Of a stretch of 64,000 nt of DNA, positions 26,454-36,276 are shown piece by piece; within the stretch, counting starts at the first letter, position 1; each line of letters starts with the position of its first letter. The DNA comes from Pelolinea sp. (lineage in GTDB: Bacteria; Chloroflexota; Anaerolineae; Anaerolineales; Anaerolineaceae): contig JAAZOD010000009.1 in assembly GCA_012797975.1 (NCBI GenBank), positions 99,744-163,743 on the forward strand, read 5' to 3'. The position numbers and the translations under genes were made by a program. The notes beneath the pieces are model-generated. The model worked only from the letters and a program-made list of their open reading frames with translations, did no database searches and was not told where the DNA came from.

Positions 26454-27266
26454 ATGAAGACTTTTGTCAAAAAGAATGTGTTGATCACCGGGGGTTCCAG
26501 CGGCATTGGTTTTGCATTGGCAAAGCAACTGGTCGCAGCAGGTGCCAATGTATGGATCCTTGCGCGAAGAGAAAACCTGCTGGATGAAGCGCTTGCCCAA
26601 TTACAACAAAACCTGGTATCCAAAGACCAAAAAATAGGCAAGATCAAAGCGGATGTATCCAATTTTTCAGATCTGAGACTTAAACTGGATGCAGTATTCA
26701 ATGAAAAGAACATACCGGATCTGCTGATCAATTCTGCAGGTGTTGTTCATCCCGGAGAGTTCCTCGAATTGAGCCCGGAAGATTACACCGCTGACATTTC
26801 CATCGATTATTTAGGGACCGTATATACCACCAAAATCATTGCACCGTTAATGGTCAAGAACCGGTCCGGCCATATTGTCAATGTTTGTTCGCTGGCGGGT
26901 CTTGTCTCCATTTATGGTTATTCTGCCTATTCTCCGGCAAAATATGCAGTGAAAAGTTTCTCAAGCATTTTAAGGACCGAATTAGCTCCATACAATATTC
27001 TGGTTTCGGTTGTTTATCCCGGCGATACGGACACGCCCCAATTGGAATATGATAACGCCCATAAACCAGCCATCACTCGCGAGCTTTCAGAAACCATGGG
27101 GTTGATGTCTGCTGCCCAAGCTGCAAAAGGGATCATCAAAGGTATCCAAAAAGGGAAACACACTATCATGCCTTCTTTATTAACCAAGATATTGAAACCA
27201 TTTGCTTCGCCTCTTGAGTTAATCATGCGGCAAATGGCAATATCGAAAGTAAAAAAATCCAGATAG
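26454..27266 (+). CDS. Short-chain dehydrogenase (3-ketodihydrosphingosine reductase-like)
   Basis: The ATG at 26454 follows AGCGGAGGAA and gives 270 residues. NAD(P) binding is at LITGGSSGIGFALAKQL, the active site at SLAGLVSIYGYSAYSPAKYA (Tyr and Lys in YSPAK). C-terminal features include a hydrophobic/amphipathic end. Sequence style is close to KDSR/TSC10-type reductases, which act on sphingoid bases, but a general SDR role on a lipid or sugar is also possible. It follows FmdB by 11 bases. Confidence 0.82.
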   Translation: MKTFVKKNVLITGGSSGIGFALAKQLVAAGANVWILARRENLLDEALAQLQQNLVSKDQKIGKIKADVSNFSDLRLKLDAVFNEKNIPDLLINSAGVVHPGEFLELSPEDYTADISIDYLGTVYTTKIIAPLMVKNRSGHIVNVCSLAGLVSIYGYSAYSPAKYAVKSFSSILRTELAPYNILVSVVYPGDTDTPQLEYDNAHKPAITRELSETMGLMSAAQAAKGIIKGIQKGKHTIMPSLLTKILKPFASPLELIMRQMAISKVKKSR

Positions 27267-27306
27267 ATTTTTGGTATTATCGTTTTCCAGAATACCGAGG
27301 TTGTTC

Positions 27307-27336
27307 TTAACTGCACCCTGTTCGCAGTGTTATACT
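27307..27336 (+). promoter_or_regulatory. Probable promoter of argF
   Basis: TTAACT (27307-27312) and TATACT (27331-27336) are 18 bases apart, 35 bases before the argF start. No ARG box was identified. Confidence 0.45.
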
Positions 27337-27371
27337 GGGCATGGCTTTACTCTTATGAAAACGAGGTGAAA

Positions 27372-28295
27372 ATGAAAAAAGATTTCCTGGCAGTTTCTGA
27401 TTACTCTCCTGAAGAATTAAATGAATTGATCGATCTTGCGACCGACCTGAAAACAGAATATTTCAAACATGGAAACCCACCTCTTTTAAAGGGTAAAGTT
27501 CTGGCGATGCTCTTCAGCAAACCCAGTTTGCGCACCCGTGTCAGTTTTGACATGGCGATGCGCCACCTGGGCGGTGACGCACTGTTCATTTCTCCCAATG
27601 AGATCGGCCTTGGAAAACGCGAATCCATAGCAGATATTGCCCGCGTCCTTTCCGGCTATGTGCAGGGAATTATGGCAAGAGTGTTTGAACATGACCATGT
27701 GCTTCAGCTTGCAAAATGGTCAACAGTGCCGGTCATCAACGGACTTAGCGATTACAACCACCCCTGTCAGGCCATGGCAGACATTCTCACCATAAAGGAA
27801 AATTTCGGCAAACTTCCAGGATTGAACGTCACCTTCATCGGTGATGGCAATAATGTAGCCGTTTCGCTGATGCATGTTTGTGCAAAACTAGGATTGAATT
27901 TCTCCATCGCGAATCCGGAAGGATATGGTATTGATGAAAGCGCTGTAGAACTGGCTCGTGAATTTGCTTCTTCCTCCGGCAGTCAGATCAAATGTTATCG
28001 TGATCCCCATGAAGCGGTGGTTGGCGCTGATGTGATCTACACCGACACATGGACGAGCATGGGGCAGGAAGAAGAAACACAGAAACGTGAAGAAATTTTC
28101 CCTCCCTATCAAGTCAATCAGGCGCTTCTTTCTGAAGCAAATCCCGATGCGATTGTTCTGCATTGCTTGCCCGCCCATCGTGGCCAGGAAATAACCGATG
28201 AGGTTGCCGATGGACCCCATTCACGTTTATTCCCGCAAGCGCATAATCGTCTGCATGCACAAAAAGCCATTGTTTTACGTTTGATGCAAGGATAA
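27372..28295 (+). CDS. argF: Ornithine carbamoyltransferase
   Basis: This enzyme makes citrulline from ornithine and carbamoyl phosphate. The ATG at 27372 (ribosome site GAGGTG) gives 307 residues; a start at 27327 is rejected. Motifs are [11 protein letters not shown] (carbamoyl phosphate site, with Leu in place of the usual Thr of STRTR), the HPCQ motif in NHPCQAMAD and [11 protein letters not shown] (ornithine site). It is followed after two bases by ornithine aminotransferase, so both fates of ornithine are encoded together. Confidence 0.95.
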   Translation: MKKDFLAVSDYSPEELNELIDLATDLKTEYFKHGNPPLLKGKVLAMLFSKPSLRTRVSFDMAMRHLGGDALFISPNEIGLGKRESIADIARVLSGYVQGIMARVFEHDHVLQLAKWSTVPVINGLSDYNHPCQAMADILTIKENFGKLPGLNVTFIGDGNNVAVSLMHVCAKLGLNFSIANPEGYGIDESAVELAREFASSSGSQIKCYRDPHEAVVGADVIYTDTWTSMGQEEETQKREEIFPPYQVNQALLSEANPDAIVLHCLPAHRGQEITDEVADGPHSRLFPQAHNRLHAQKAIVLRLMQG

Positions 28296-28297
28296 CT

Positions 28298-29497
28298 ATG
28301 ATGAAAACCGCTGACTATATCCGACTCTCCGAGCAATATGGTGCTCATAACTATAAACCGCTGGATGTTGTGCTTGAAAGAGGAGAAGGTGTTTGGGTCT
28401 ATGATGTTGAAGGAAAGAAATACCTGGATTGCCTGAGCGCCTACTCTGCACTCAACCAGGGGCATGTCCATCCCACAATTCTAAAAGCCCTCATCGATCA
28501 AGCCGAAAAGATTTCACTGACCTCACGCGCATTCCGCAATGACCAGCTGCCGCTCTTTTATAAGGAGCTCGCAGAGCTTAGCGGCTACGAAATGGTCATT
28601 CCAATGAACAGTGGCGCTGAAGCGGTCGAAACAGCCCTCAAAGTTGCACGCAAATGGGCATATATGGTGAAAAAGGTACCTCGCCATCAAGCAGAGATCA
28701 TTGTAGCAGATGGAAATTTCCATGGCAGAACCATATCGATCGTTTCCTTTTCCTCAGAAGAATTCTATAAGGACGATTTCGGTCCATTCACTCCCGGGTT
28801 CATCTCTGTCCCCTATGGAGATATTCAAGCTATCCAAGCGGCTATTACTCCCAACACAGCTGCAATTCTCATTGAACCCATTCAAGGTGAAGGAGGTGTA
28901 ATTATTCCACCCGAGGGGTATTTGAAAGCAATTCGCCAAACCTGCAATCAAAATAATGTCCTGTTCATCGCGGATGAAATTCAAACCGGCCTGGGTAGGA
29001 CCGGTAAATTATTCGCCTGCGACCATGAAAATGTGCGCCCTGACCTGATGGTCTTGGGAAAAGCATTGGGCGGCGGTTTTTATCCGGTTTCTGCCGTACT
29101 GTCCAGCCGGGCGATTCTTGGCTTACTCCAACCCGGAGAGCATGGATCCACCTTCGGTGGAAATCCGCTGGCTGCTGCGGTCGCACGTGCTTCATTAAGG
29201 GTGATCGTTGATGAGCATCTGACTGAAAATGCCGCCACTCTGGGTGAATATTTCCGCGATCAACTGGCAGAGATTCCCAGCAAGCATATAAAAGAAGTGC
29301 GCGGAAAAGGGTTGTTGATCGGAGTAGAATTAAAACCAGAAGCGGGCGGAGCAAGAAAATACTGTGAAAAACTGCAAGAAGAAGGTATTCTTGCTAAAGA
29401 GACTCATGAAACGACCATACGCTTTGCGCCCCCTTTAATCATCGATCAACCAACCATCGATTGGGCTTTGGATAAAATTCGAAATATTTTGTTGTGA
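28298..29497 (+). CDS. rocD: Ornithine aminotransferase
   Basis: RocD transfers the delta-amino group of ornithine to 2-oxoglutarate and yields glutamate-5-semialdehyde. The 399-residue class III aminotransferase has [30 protein letters not shown] and the PLP lysine in [13 protein letters not shown]. With argF upstream it links arginine and proline metabolism. Seven bases separate it from pyk. Confidence 0.93.
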   Translation: MMKTADYIRLSEQYGAHNYKPLDVVLERGEGVWVYDVEGKKYLDCLSAYSALNQGHVHPTILKALIDQAEKISLTSRAFRNDQLPLFYKELAELSGYEMVIPMNSGAEAVETALKVARKWAYMVKKVPRHQAEIIVADGNFHGRTISIVSFSSEEFYKDDFGPFTPGFISVPYGDIQAIQAAITPNTAAILIEPIQGEGGVIIPPEGYLKAIRQTCNQNNVLFIADEIQTGLGRTGKLFACDHENVRPDLMVLGKALGGGFYPVSAVLSSRAILGLLQPGEHGSTFGGNPLAAAVARASLRVIVDEHLTENAATLGEYFRDQLAEIPSKHIKEVRGKGLLIGVELKPEAGGARKYCEKLQEEGILAKETHETTIRFAPPLIIDQPTIDWALDKIRNILL

Positions 29498-29504
29498 GAA
29501 TCCT

Positions 29505-30992
29505 ATGGTATCTTTTTCAACCATCACGAATTGCCGCAGAACAAAGATCGTAGCCACTTTAGGCCCCAGCAGCGATCAAGCAGACGTGCTTGAAGAACTG
29601 ATTTTGAATGGTTTGGACGTGGCGCGCTTGAATTTTTCCCATGGCAATCATGAAAGCCACGGTGAGTTGATCCGCCTTATTCGCCAGATTTCTAAAAGGG
29701 TCGGCAAACCAGTATCCATCTTGCAAGATTTGCAGGGGCCAAAATTGCGCGTCGGAGATTTGCCTTCTGATTCCATGATGCTCAAAGCTGGGCAAAAGAT
29801 ACGTTTCGTTTGCGCTAATGGAGAAAAAGGGTCTTCTTCCAAAGAGAATATTCAAACAATCCCGCTGGATATTCCCGATGTCTTCTCTTCCATGTCCGCA
29901 GGAAACCGTGTTCTGCTGGATGATGGAAAATTGGAAATGGAAATTCTCGAGGTTGGAGAAAATGAAGCAACCGCTAAAGTCACTTTAGGTGGTGAACTTA
30001 AATCCAACAAAGGTGTCAATCTTCCCGGTATCAGCCTGGATATCCCCGGTTTTACTGAAAAGGATCATGAAGACCTGCTCTTTGGTCTTTCTCAAGGTGT
30101 GGATGCGATCGCCATTTCCTTTGTCCGTGATGCTCGAGATGTACAGCATGTTCGCGACACCATTCGTGCTGTCAATCCCGACCGCCAAAACATACCGATC
30201 ATCGCAAAACTGGAATTGCCGGAAGCGATCAAGAATTTGTTATCCATCGTTGCCTGCGCGGATGGTGTCATGGTTGCGCGAGGTGATCTGGCAGTTGAAA
30301 CATCTGCTGCAGCGGTTCCTATCATCCAAAAAGAAATTATCGAAATGGCGAATCGTAAAGCCAAATTGGTCATTACCGCTACGCAAATGCTTGATTCCAT
30401 GATCCACAATCCACGCCCCACCCGAGCCGAAGCTTCTGATGTTGCCAATGCCATCCTGGATGGCACAGACGCTGTGATGCTTTCCGGTGAAACAGCCAGC
30501 GGCGAATACCCCATTGAAAGTGTCAAAGTAATGGCAGCCATCATCCTCGAGGCCGAAAAGAACATGCACCGCTGGGGAAAGTTCTCACCCTTTAAACAAA
30601 TCAACAATGAAGACGATGCCATGGCTCTCTCCTTGGCAGCGCGCGAATTGGCCAACGAACAAAATGTTTCCGCAGTGGCTGTATTCACCCAAAGCGGCCG
30701 CTCGGCGATCCTTCAATCCAAAGCCCGCCCGAACGTGCCCATTCTGGCATTTACCCCTCATCAAGATACTTACCAGAGACTGGGGCTATATTGGGGAGTC
30801 ATTCCCTTTCTTGTGCCTTTTTCCAACACATTGAAAGATATGATCACTCACGTGGAAGAGATCCTGTTTGAATATACGGATATCAAACAGGGGCAGAAAG
30901 TCATCATTGTCTCCGGCTTTCCAATTGGAGCAATGCGAGCTACAAACCTCGCCCTGTTGCATACCGTAGGCAGCATTCAGGATATTGATTAG
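29505..30992 (+). CDS. pyk: Pyruvate kinase
   Basis: The enzyme converts phosphoenolpyruvate and ADP to pyruvate and ATP. The 495 residues have TKIVATLGP, RLNFSHGNHE, the PK signature IIAKLELPEAI region and the C-terminal allosteric domain with VFTQSGRSA. There is no extra C-terminal domain of the Bacillus kind. The stop codon shares bases with the stop of the convergent korB gene (30989-30992). Confidence 0.96.
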   Translation: MVSFSTITNCRRTKIVATLGPSSDQADVLEELILNGLDVARLNFSHGNHESHGELIRLIRQISKRVGKPVSILQDLQGPKLRVGDLPSDSMMLKAGQKIRFVCANGEKGSSSKENIQTIPLDIPDVFSSMSAGNRVLLDDGKLEMEILEVGENEATAKVTLGGELKSNKGVNLPGISLDIPGFTEKDHEDLLFGLSQGVDAIAISFVRDARDVQHVRDTIRAVNPDRQNIPIIAKLELPEAIKNLLSIVACADGVMVARGDLAVETSAAAVPIIQKEIIEMANRKAKLVITATQMLDSMIHNPRPTRAEASDVANAILDGTDAVMLSGETASGEYPIESVKVMAAIILEAEKNMHRWGKFSPFKQINNEDDAMALSLAARELANEQNVSAVAVFTQSGRSAILQSKARPNVPILAFTPHQDTYQRLGLYWGVIPFLVPFSNTLKDMITHVEEILFEYTDIKQGQKVIIVSGFPIGAMRATNLALLHTVGSIQDID

Positions 30993-32029
30993 ATAAATTT
31001 CTGGTTCAATTCTTCCAGAGTTTCTTTAGACGGCCTGATTTTTTCTACGGGCAGCCGATTCAATGGCGTTTCTGGCAGATCATACATATCCAGCATATTT
31101 GCTGCATCAGGATCCACATAAATCAAACCCGTAATCAGCCACCGATTTTTAATAGCATCCGCCAGGATCTTGAGCGCTTCTTTCCGATTTGTTGGATCAT
31201 ACTCCTTATCCACCTTCTTGAGCATGATGGTCGATCCGTCATGCAATGCCACCTCGCGCATTTCACCATGGTTGAAATCTTCCACGGTGATCTCATCGCG
31301 AGAAGGTACAAATTCCACTTCATGCAGCGGATCTTCGTGCCCTTTACCCCACGAATAGGAATGAAGGGCATTTTCTTTATTATTGAAGGTAACACAGGGG
31401 CTGATGATATCAATGACCGCAGTACCTTCATGGCTCAAGGCGGCTTTGATGATTTCCTTGACTTGTTTGGGGTCGCCCGCAAAAGAACGAGCAACAAATG
31501 TGGCATTGGCAGCCAAAGCTTCCAGGGCAATATCCACCGGAAGATAAACATTCTGCCCCTGCCGTTTTAATGAAAGCCCATAATCCGCGGTAGCAGAGAA
31601 TTGTCCCTTGGTCAAGCCATATACGCCATTGTTTTCAACAATATACACCATCGGCATATTACGTCTTACGAGGTGCTTGAATTGACCCAATCCAATGTTC
31701 GCAGTATCACCATCCCCACTGATTCCCAAACCTTTGAGGGTGGTATCCGCAAATAACGCACCGGTCGCCATGGAAGGCATTCTTCCATGCAGCCCGTTGA
31801 ATCCAAAAGAATTCTTGAGAAAATAGGTGGGACTTTTGCTGGAACAGCCAATGCCGCTGAACTTCACGACCTTTTCAGGACGCAGGTTCAACTCATAACA
31901 GGCGGATATGATCATATTCGAAATACTATTATGGCCGCATCCTTTGCAGAGAGTGCTTGATTCACCGCTATAATCATTGCGGGTTAATCCCGCACTATTT
32001 GTTCTTTCAACCATATTTGCAAGATTCAT
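30989..32029 (-). CDS. korB: 2-oxoacid:ferredoxin oxidoreductase, beta subunit
   Basis: The 346-residue beta subunit binds thiamine diphosphate: LGISGDGDTANIGLGQF followed by VENNGVYGLTKGQ. The N-terminus has CKGCGHNSI. With the alpha subunit it oxidises 2-oxoglutarate or pyruvate to the acyl-CoA and reduces ferredoxin, as in anaerobes. It lies two bases after korA. Which oxoacid is used is not settled by sequence. Confidence 0.93.
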   Translation of the reverse strand: MNLANMVERTNSAGLTRNDYSGESSTLCKGCGHNSISNMIISACYELNLRPEKVVKFSGIGCSSKSPTYFLKNSFGFNGLHGRMPSMATGALFADTTLKGLGISGDGDTANIGLGQFKHLVRRNMPMVYIVENNGVYGLTKGQFSATADYGLSLKRQGQNVYLPVDIALEALAANATFVARSFAGDPKQVKEIIKAALSHEGTAVIDIISPCVTFNNKENALHSYSWGKGHEDPLHEVEFVPSRDEITVEDFNHGEMREVALHDGSTIMLKKVDKEYDPTNRKEALKILADAIKNRWLITGLIYVDPDAANMLDMYDLPETPLNRLPVEKIRPSKETLEELNQKFI

Positions 32030-32031
32030 GC

Positions 32032-33831
32032 TTATTTCTTCTCCTGATCATCAAAACAAGTGATGATGCTTTGCGCAGTTAACGAAAGCCCGTCCAAATA
32101 GGCGATCTTGTGAATTTTTCCAGCCAGTTCCGGAAAATTCAACATGAGAATTTGCGCCATTTGCCCATCACGATTTGCTTCGACCACATAAACCCGCTCA
32201 TGCGCTTGAAGAAACTCGTTCACTTCAGTCTGAAATGGAATAGAGCGGATACGCAGATAATCCACGGCTTTCCCCTCTGCGTTCAACAGATCGCTGGCTT
32301 CTTCAGTTCCATAATGAGAAGAGCCATAAGAGATAAAGCCGATCTTTCCGTGATAATTTCGCTCCAAGATGGGATGAGGATCAATCTCAAGTGCCTTTTT
32401 GAATTTTTTTTTGATGCGGTCATGTTCATTTTTCCAAACATCCGGCTCTTCGGTATAGTTTGCAAATTCATCATGGCCGGTTCCGCGCGCAAAATAAGCG
32501 GCTCGTGGATTCGTGTTGCCCGGCAGGGTTCTGTACGTGATCCCATCGCCATCCAAATCAGTGTAGCGGCCCCATTTCCCATTGTTTTTTTTCAGGATCT
32601 GCTCGATATCCTCTTCCCAAAGAATCTTTCCTCGTTGGATGGGCAGATCTGGATACTGGAATTTGGGCGTCATCCAGTTATTCATCCCCAGGTCCAGATC
32701 ACTCAGGACGATCACAGGGCTCTGGATGTGCTCGGCGATATCCAAAGCACGCCAACCGAACTCGAAACACTCCTGCACGTTTCCTGGAAAAAGGATCACA
32801 TAATCGGTATCCCCATGGCTCAGGAAATAGGAAAAGGTCAGATCACCCTGGGATGTGCGTGTCGGCATGCCAGTGCTGGGACCTACTCGCTGTACATCCC
32901 AAATGACCACCGGCACCTCGCTTTGGTATGCCAGGCCGATGTACTCAGCCATCAAACACAATCCTGGGCCAGAGGTGGAGGTCATGGAACGCAAACCTGC
33001 CCAACCAGCGCCGATCGTCATCCCGATGGCTGCCAGCTCATCTTCTGCCTGCACGATCACACAGGTAGCTTTCCCGGTCTCCGGATCATTCCTGATTTGA
33101 GGATTGTATTCATTCAAACATTCAGCCAACTCAGTGGCGGGGGTGATGGGATACCATGCCGAGAACTGCAATCCGCCAAATAAAGCACCCAGCGCGGCGG
33201 CCTGATTACCATCGGTGACAATGTAACCCTCATTGAGATTACGCTTCTCCAATTCAAAGGGGCAGGCTTCCGTCATTTCATTGGTTACCATGCCATACGC
33301 AATCTTCACCACATCCATATTGGGTTTGACGGCTTTTTCAACATGGCTGAAGTGTTGATTGATGGTTTCTTCGATCAATGAAATGTCAATTTTTATCAGC
33401 GCCGCCAGCACCCCTACATAAACCATGTTCATTAAATATACATTGAGATTGGCCGGTGATTCTGCTTTCTCCAACACTTCCTGGATCGGCAATTGCATTC
33501 CGTGAAATTGTTCCACCAATTCGGGGGCCAGCGGTTGGTCACACAGGACCAAGCCACCCTTTTTCACTTTCTTGAGATCATCCGCTAATACTACCTTATC
33601 AAGGTTGATCAAAATATCAAATTCATCGACACGCGCCAAATGCCGTTTCTCACTTACCCGCAGGGAATACCAGGTGGGAAGTCCTTGAATATTGGATGGA
33701 AAGATATTTCGAGCTGAAATGGGAATTCCCATTTTAAAAATCGCTTTCATCAATGCATTATTGGCCGTTGCACTTCCCGATCCATTGACTGTGCTTACTA
33801 GGATTGAAAATTCGTTTAGTTTTTTCTGCAT
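32032..33831 (-). CDS. korA: 2-oxoacid:ferredoxin oxidoreductase, fused gamma-alpha subunit
   Basis: The 599-residue protein has an N-terminal gamma domain (1-190, starting VSTVNGSGSATANNALMKA) fused to the alpha domain (200-599, with GNQAAALGALFGG, SAWYPITPATELAE and STSGPGLCLMAE). This fusion is common in KorA-type enzymes. The korA-korB pair with a GntR regulator in front suggests regulated use of 2-oxoglutarate, pyruvate or branched oxoacids. Confidence 0.93.
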   Translation of the reverse strand: MQKKLNEFSILVSTVNGSGSATANNALMKAIFKMGIPISARNIFPSNIQGLPTWYSLRVSEKRHLARVDEFDILINLDKVVLADDLKKVKKGGLVLCDQPLAPELVEQFHGMQLPIQEVLEKAESPANLNVYLMNMVYVGVLAALIKIDISLIEETINQHFSHVEKAVKPNMDVVKIAYGMVTNEMTEACPFELEKRNLNEGYIVTDGNQAAALGALFGGLQFSAWYPITPATELAECLNEYNPQIRNDPETGKATCVIVQAEDELAAIGMTIGAGWAGLRSMTSTSGPGLCLMAEYIGLAYQSEVPVVIWDVQRVGPSTGMPTRTSQGDLTFSYFLSHGDTDYVILFPGNVQECFEFGWRALDIAEHIQSPVIVLSDLDLGMNNWMTPKFQYPDLPIQRGKILWEEDIEQILKKNNGKWGRYTDLDGDGITYRTLPGNTNPRAAYFARGTGHDEFANYTEEPDVWKNEHDRIKKKFKKALEIDPHPILERNYHGKIGFISYGSSHYGTEEASDLLNAEGKAVDYLRIRSIPFQTEVNEFLQAHERVYVVEANRDGQMAQILMLNFPELAGKIHKIAYLDGLSLTAQSIITCFDDQEKK

Positions 33832-33839
33832 GGCTCCCT

Positions 33840-34508
33840 TTAGCGTTCATAAAGCAATTGCATGTGTTCATTCAAAAGAGCCAAACCCTTTTGAAAATCG
33901 TTTTCTTTTATCGACTCCACAATTTCTTTATGATAATCCCATACTTTATTTTGATAATTCAGGTCTGTATAAAGATCCATGCCCACGGCTTCATACAAAC
34001 TCCAATAAGTATTCAGAATACTCATTACAAATACATTATCCAATCTCTTGTAAATGCTCAAATGTAATTCTTTATGTTCTCGGTGTGGAATTTGTATTGG
34101 ATTTCCCTGCAGTTTAGCTTGTGCATTTATGACATATTGTTCTAACTGCACCACGTCGCCCTGCTCCAGCTTCTCTGCTGCACTGACAAACCAGGCCTGT
34201 TCGACACGATCGCGCAAATCAGAATATTGATAAAAATATTTCCTGTCACAGGCAGTTGCGATCAGTGCCGTTGAGCGCATGCCTGCAGAACCATCAATGG
34301 AGCGTATATGCAGCCCATGACGTGGTCGCGCATCGAGAAGTCCAAGTATTTTCAGCGCTTCGATCTGCTCGCGCAGGGTCGGAACGCTCATTTCCAACTT
34401 TTCGCTTAATTCCTGGATCGGTGGAAGGTCATCTCTCCCTTCCTTCACTCGCTGAGTAATAAAATTGAGCAGTTTGCTTTGGTTTTCATTAAAGAATTGT
34501 TCTAACAT
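33840..34508 (-). CDS. GntR/FadR-family regulator of the kor operon
   Basis: The 222 residues comprise a winged helix (about 10-70, LPPIQELSEKLEMSVPTLREQIEALKILGLL) and an all-helical FCD ligand domain (90-215). It heads the operon, eight bases before korA. A palindrome just after its -10 box is a likely operator, so it probably represses its own operon until it binds a small acid. The ligand is unknown. Confidence 0.87.
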   Translation of the reverse strand: MLEQFFNENQSKLLNFITQRVKEGRDDLPPIQELSEKLEMSVPTLREQIEALKILGLLDARPRHGLHIRSIDGSAGMRSTALIATACDRKYFYQYSDLRDRVEQAWFVSAAEKLEQGDVVQLEQYVINAQAKLQGNPIQIPHREHKELHLSIYKRLDNVFVMSILNTYWSLYEAVGMDLYTDLNYQNKVWDYHKEIVESIKENDFQKGLALLNEHMQLLYER

Positions 34509-34518
34509 AAATACTCAT

Positions 34519-34571
34519 ATTAATCTGATTAATCTTCCTATTAAGCATAAATCAAAATGCCTAAAATGCAA
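34519..34571 (-). promoter_or_regulatory. Promoter and likely operator of the GntR-kor operon
   Basis: On the minus strand TTGCAT (34571-34566) and TATGCT (34549-34544) are 16 bases apart. Just downstream, ATTAAT-N3-ATTAAT (34519-34533) forms a palindrome covering the transcript start region, where a GntR dimer could block transcription. Confidence 0.55.
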
Positions 34572-34611
34572 TGCTGTTTCTTTCAATACTGATTTTCTGC
34601 GTTTTTTTCTG

Positions 34612-35361
34612 TTATTTTCGTATGATCAAGCGATGAAATTCTTCAAAGTACTTTTTCTTCCCGAAGACCATTCTTCCCCTGGCTTTCATACGATCTTGAA
34701 ATTCCTCAGGATTTCCTACCTGGGAATGGTGTTTTAATAACGCAGTGATTTTTTTATCCCAATAAGCTGTTACATCCAGAACCACATTAGCATCTTTCGG
34801 CAACGATAGCCACAGTTCCTGAATGTGGTGCGGACTCAGCCCTTCCTGGACGAATTCCGGGAAGAAATCATGATTTTGAACCGCCGGGAAAATAGCTTCC
34901 AAAACAGCTAAACCGGCAGCGCGATGATCGGGATGGTTGATCGATGCACCTTTGATAAAATAATTGCTGGGATCACAGGAAACCACAATATCCGGTTGGA
35001 TAGTGCGCATCGTCTTTACCAATTCCTTGCGCAGATCCAAATCTACTTCCAGAAAACCATCCGGATGATCCAGAAAGAGTATATTTTTTACCCCGATAAT
35101 TGAAGCCGCCTCTTTCTGTTCCCGTTCTCTGATCTCCATAATATGTTCAACATCAAAGAAATCTTCATTGGTGCCTTTTTCGCCATGGGTCAATAAACAA
35201 TACTGGATCTCATGCCCTTCCTCGACCCATTTTGTCAACGTTGCTCCGCAAAAGAATTCCGGATCATCTGGGTGGGCCAGAATGACGAGGATTTTCTTTT
35301 TCTCTTCCCAGGTTTGGGAATTAGTGAAGGTTATCTTTTGAGTGTGAATTGCCTTGCTCAT
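34612..35361 (-). CDS. PIG-L family deacetylase
   Basis: The 249-residue form begins at the ATG at 35361; in-frame starts at 35382 and 35445 lie further inside the upstream gene and none has a strong ribosome site, so the start is uncertain. Zinc ligands are visible in VILAHPDDPEFFCG and in NHPDHRAAG. The family removes acetyl groups from N-acetylglucosamine-type substrates such as GlcNAc-inositol or bacillithiol precursors. The substrate here is unknown. The 5' end overlaps the PSP1 gene. Confidence 0.87.
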   Translation of the reverse strand: MSKAIHTQKITFTNSQTWEEKKKILVILAHPDDPEFFCGATLTKWVEEGHEIQYCLLTHGEKGTNEDFFDVEHIMEIREREQKEAASIIGVKNILFLDHPDGFLEVDLDLRKELVKTMRTIQPDIVVSCDPSNYFIKGASINHPDHRAAGLAVLEAIFPAVQNHDFFPEFVQEGLSPHHIQELWLSLPKDANVVLDVTAYWDKKITALLKHHSQVGNPEEFQDRMKARGRMVFGKKKYFEEFHRLIIRK

Positions 35362-36268
35362 TGTTTTGGGTTGGTTTACCATGTTGCGGTTGCGCATGTT
35401 GTTGTGGATTCTCCGGTGGGCCACTGAGGATTTCGATCTCATCAATCGAAAATTCTTTTACCCCAATTTCAGGTAAACTTACCAACACCGTTTTTCGCAA
35501 AGGATAGACATCGCGGATTCGCCCTTCCCCCTTGGGGGTCATGACACGTTTGTTCTTCTTCGGCATCCCCTTCATGGAATCACGATACAGACAATATTCA
35601 TAATTCAAACAACAACGCAAGCGTTCACACATTCCGGTAATATCGGTTGGCGTTAACGAAATTCCCTGCGTTTTCGCCATTCGGATGGAGATCGAATCAA
35701 AATCGATAAGGAATCTGGCACAGCATCTTGTTTCCAATCCGCAAGCGCCCATTCCGCCAAAATATTTTGCCGCATCGCGCGGACCAATTTTGTGGAAATT
35801 GATCTTATGTTTCGGAAAGTCCCTCTTCAGAGAATCCTGCATCTTTTTGAAATTCGTGATCTTGTCGTCTTCGCTGGTATAGTGAAAGGTAATGCAGTTC
35901 CCATCGAAACTGATCTCGGTATAAATGAACTTCATGCCCTCCACGTTCAACTCGCGGATGCATTTGGCTATCCGCATATTGGCTTCTTGTTCATTTTCTT
36001 CTATTTCCTGCCGTTTATTCAGATCGGATTCGGTCGCTTTGCGTTCCACCTTTTTGATCTTATCAAGTTCCAATCCAGAAATATCTTCAATAATTTCTGC
36101 CACTTCCCCTAACTGCCAGCCGCGCGTAGTTTGCACCACCACATAATCGCCAAAATGAATTTCTTTCAGGTCGGAGGCATCAAAATTGTAGCATTTGCTT
36201 ATTTTTGAAAAACGGACTCCCACGATGAGAGGTTTTTGTTTTTCGCGCACGATTTCCTGTTCTGCCAT
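35321..36268 (-). CDS. PSP1-domain protein (RicT/YaaT-like)
   Basis: The ATG at 36268 gives 315 residues; an earlier in-frame start at 36322 lies inside mrp. Residues 15-250 match the PSP1/RicT family, including FGDYVVVQTTRGWQLGEV, GGMGACG and a Cys-rich block ETRCCARF...GMCERLRCCLNYEYC. In Bacillus RicT works with RicA and RicF in a complex that carries iron-sulfur clusters and alters RNA processing. The C-terminal 40 residues are Gln/His-rich. The adjacent mrp gene encodes an Fe-S carrier-type ATPase. Confidence 0.88.
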   Translation of the reverse strand: MAEQEIVREKQKPLIVGVRFSKISKCYNFDASDLKEIHFGDYVVVQTTRGWQLGEVAEIIEDISGLELDKIKKVERKATESDLNKRQEIEENEQEANMRIAKCIRELNVEGMKFIYTEISFDGNCITFHYTSEDDKITNFKKMQDSLKRDFPKHKINFHKIGPRDAAKYFGGMGACGLETRCCARFLIDFDSISIRMAKTQGISLTPTDITGMCERLRCCLNYEYCLYRDSMKGMPKKNKRVMTPKGEGRIRDVYPLRKTVLVSLPEIGVKEFSIDEIEILSGPPENPQQHAQPQHGKPTQNNEQGNSHSKDNLH

Positions 36269-36276
36269 AACTTTAC

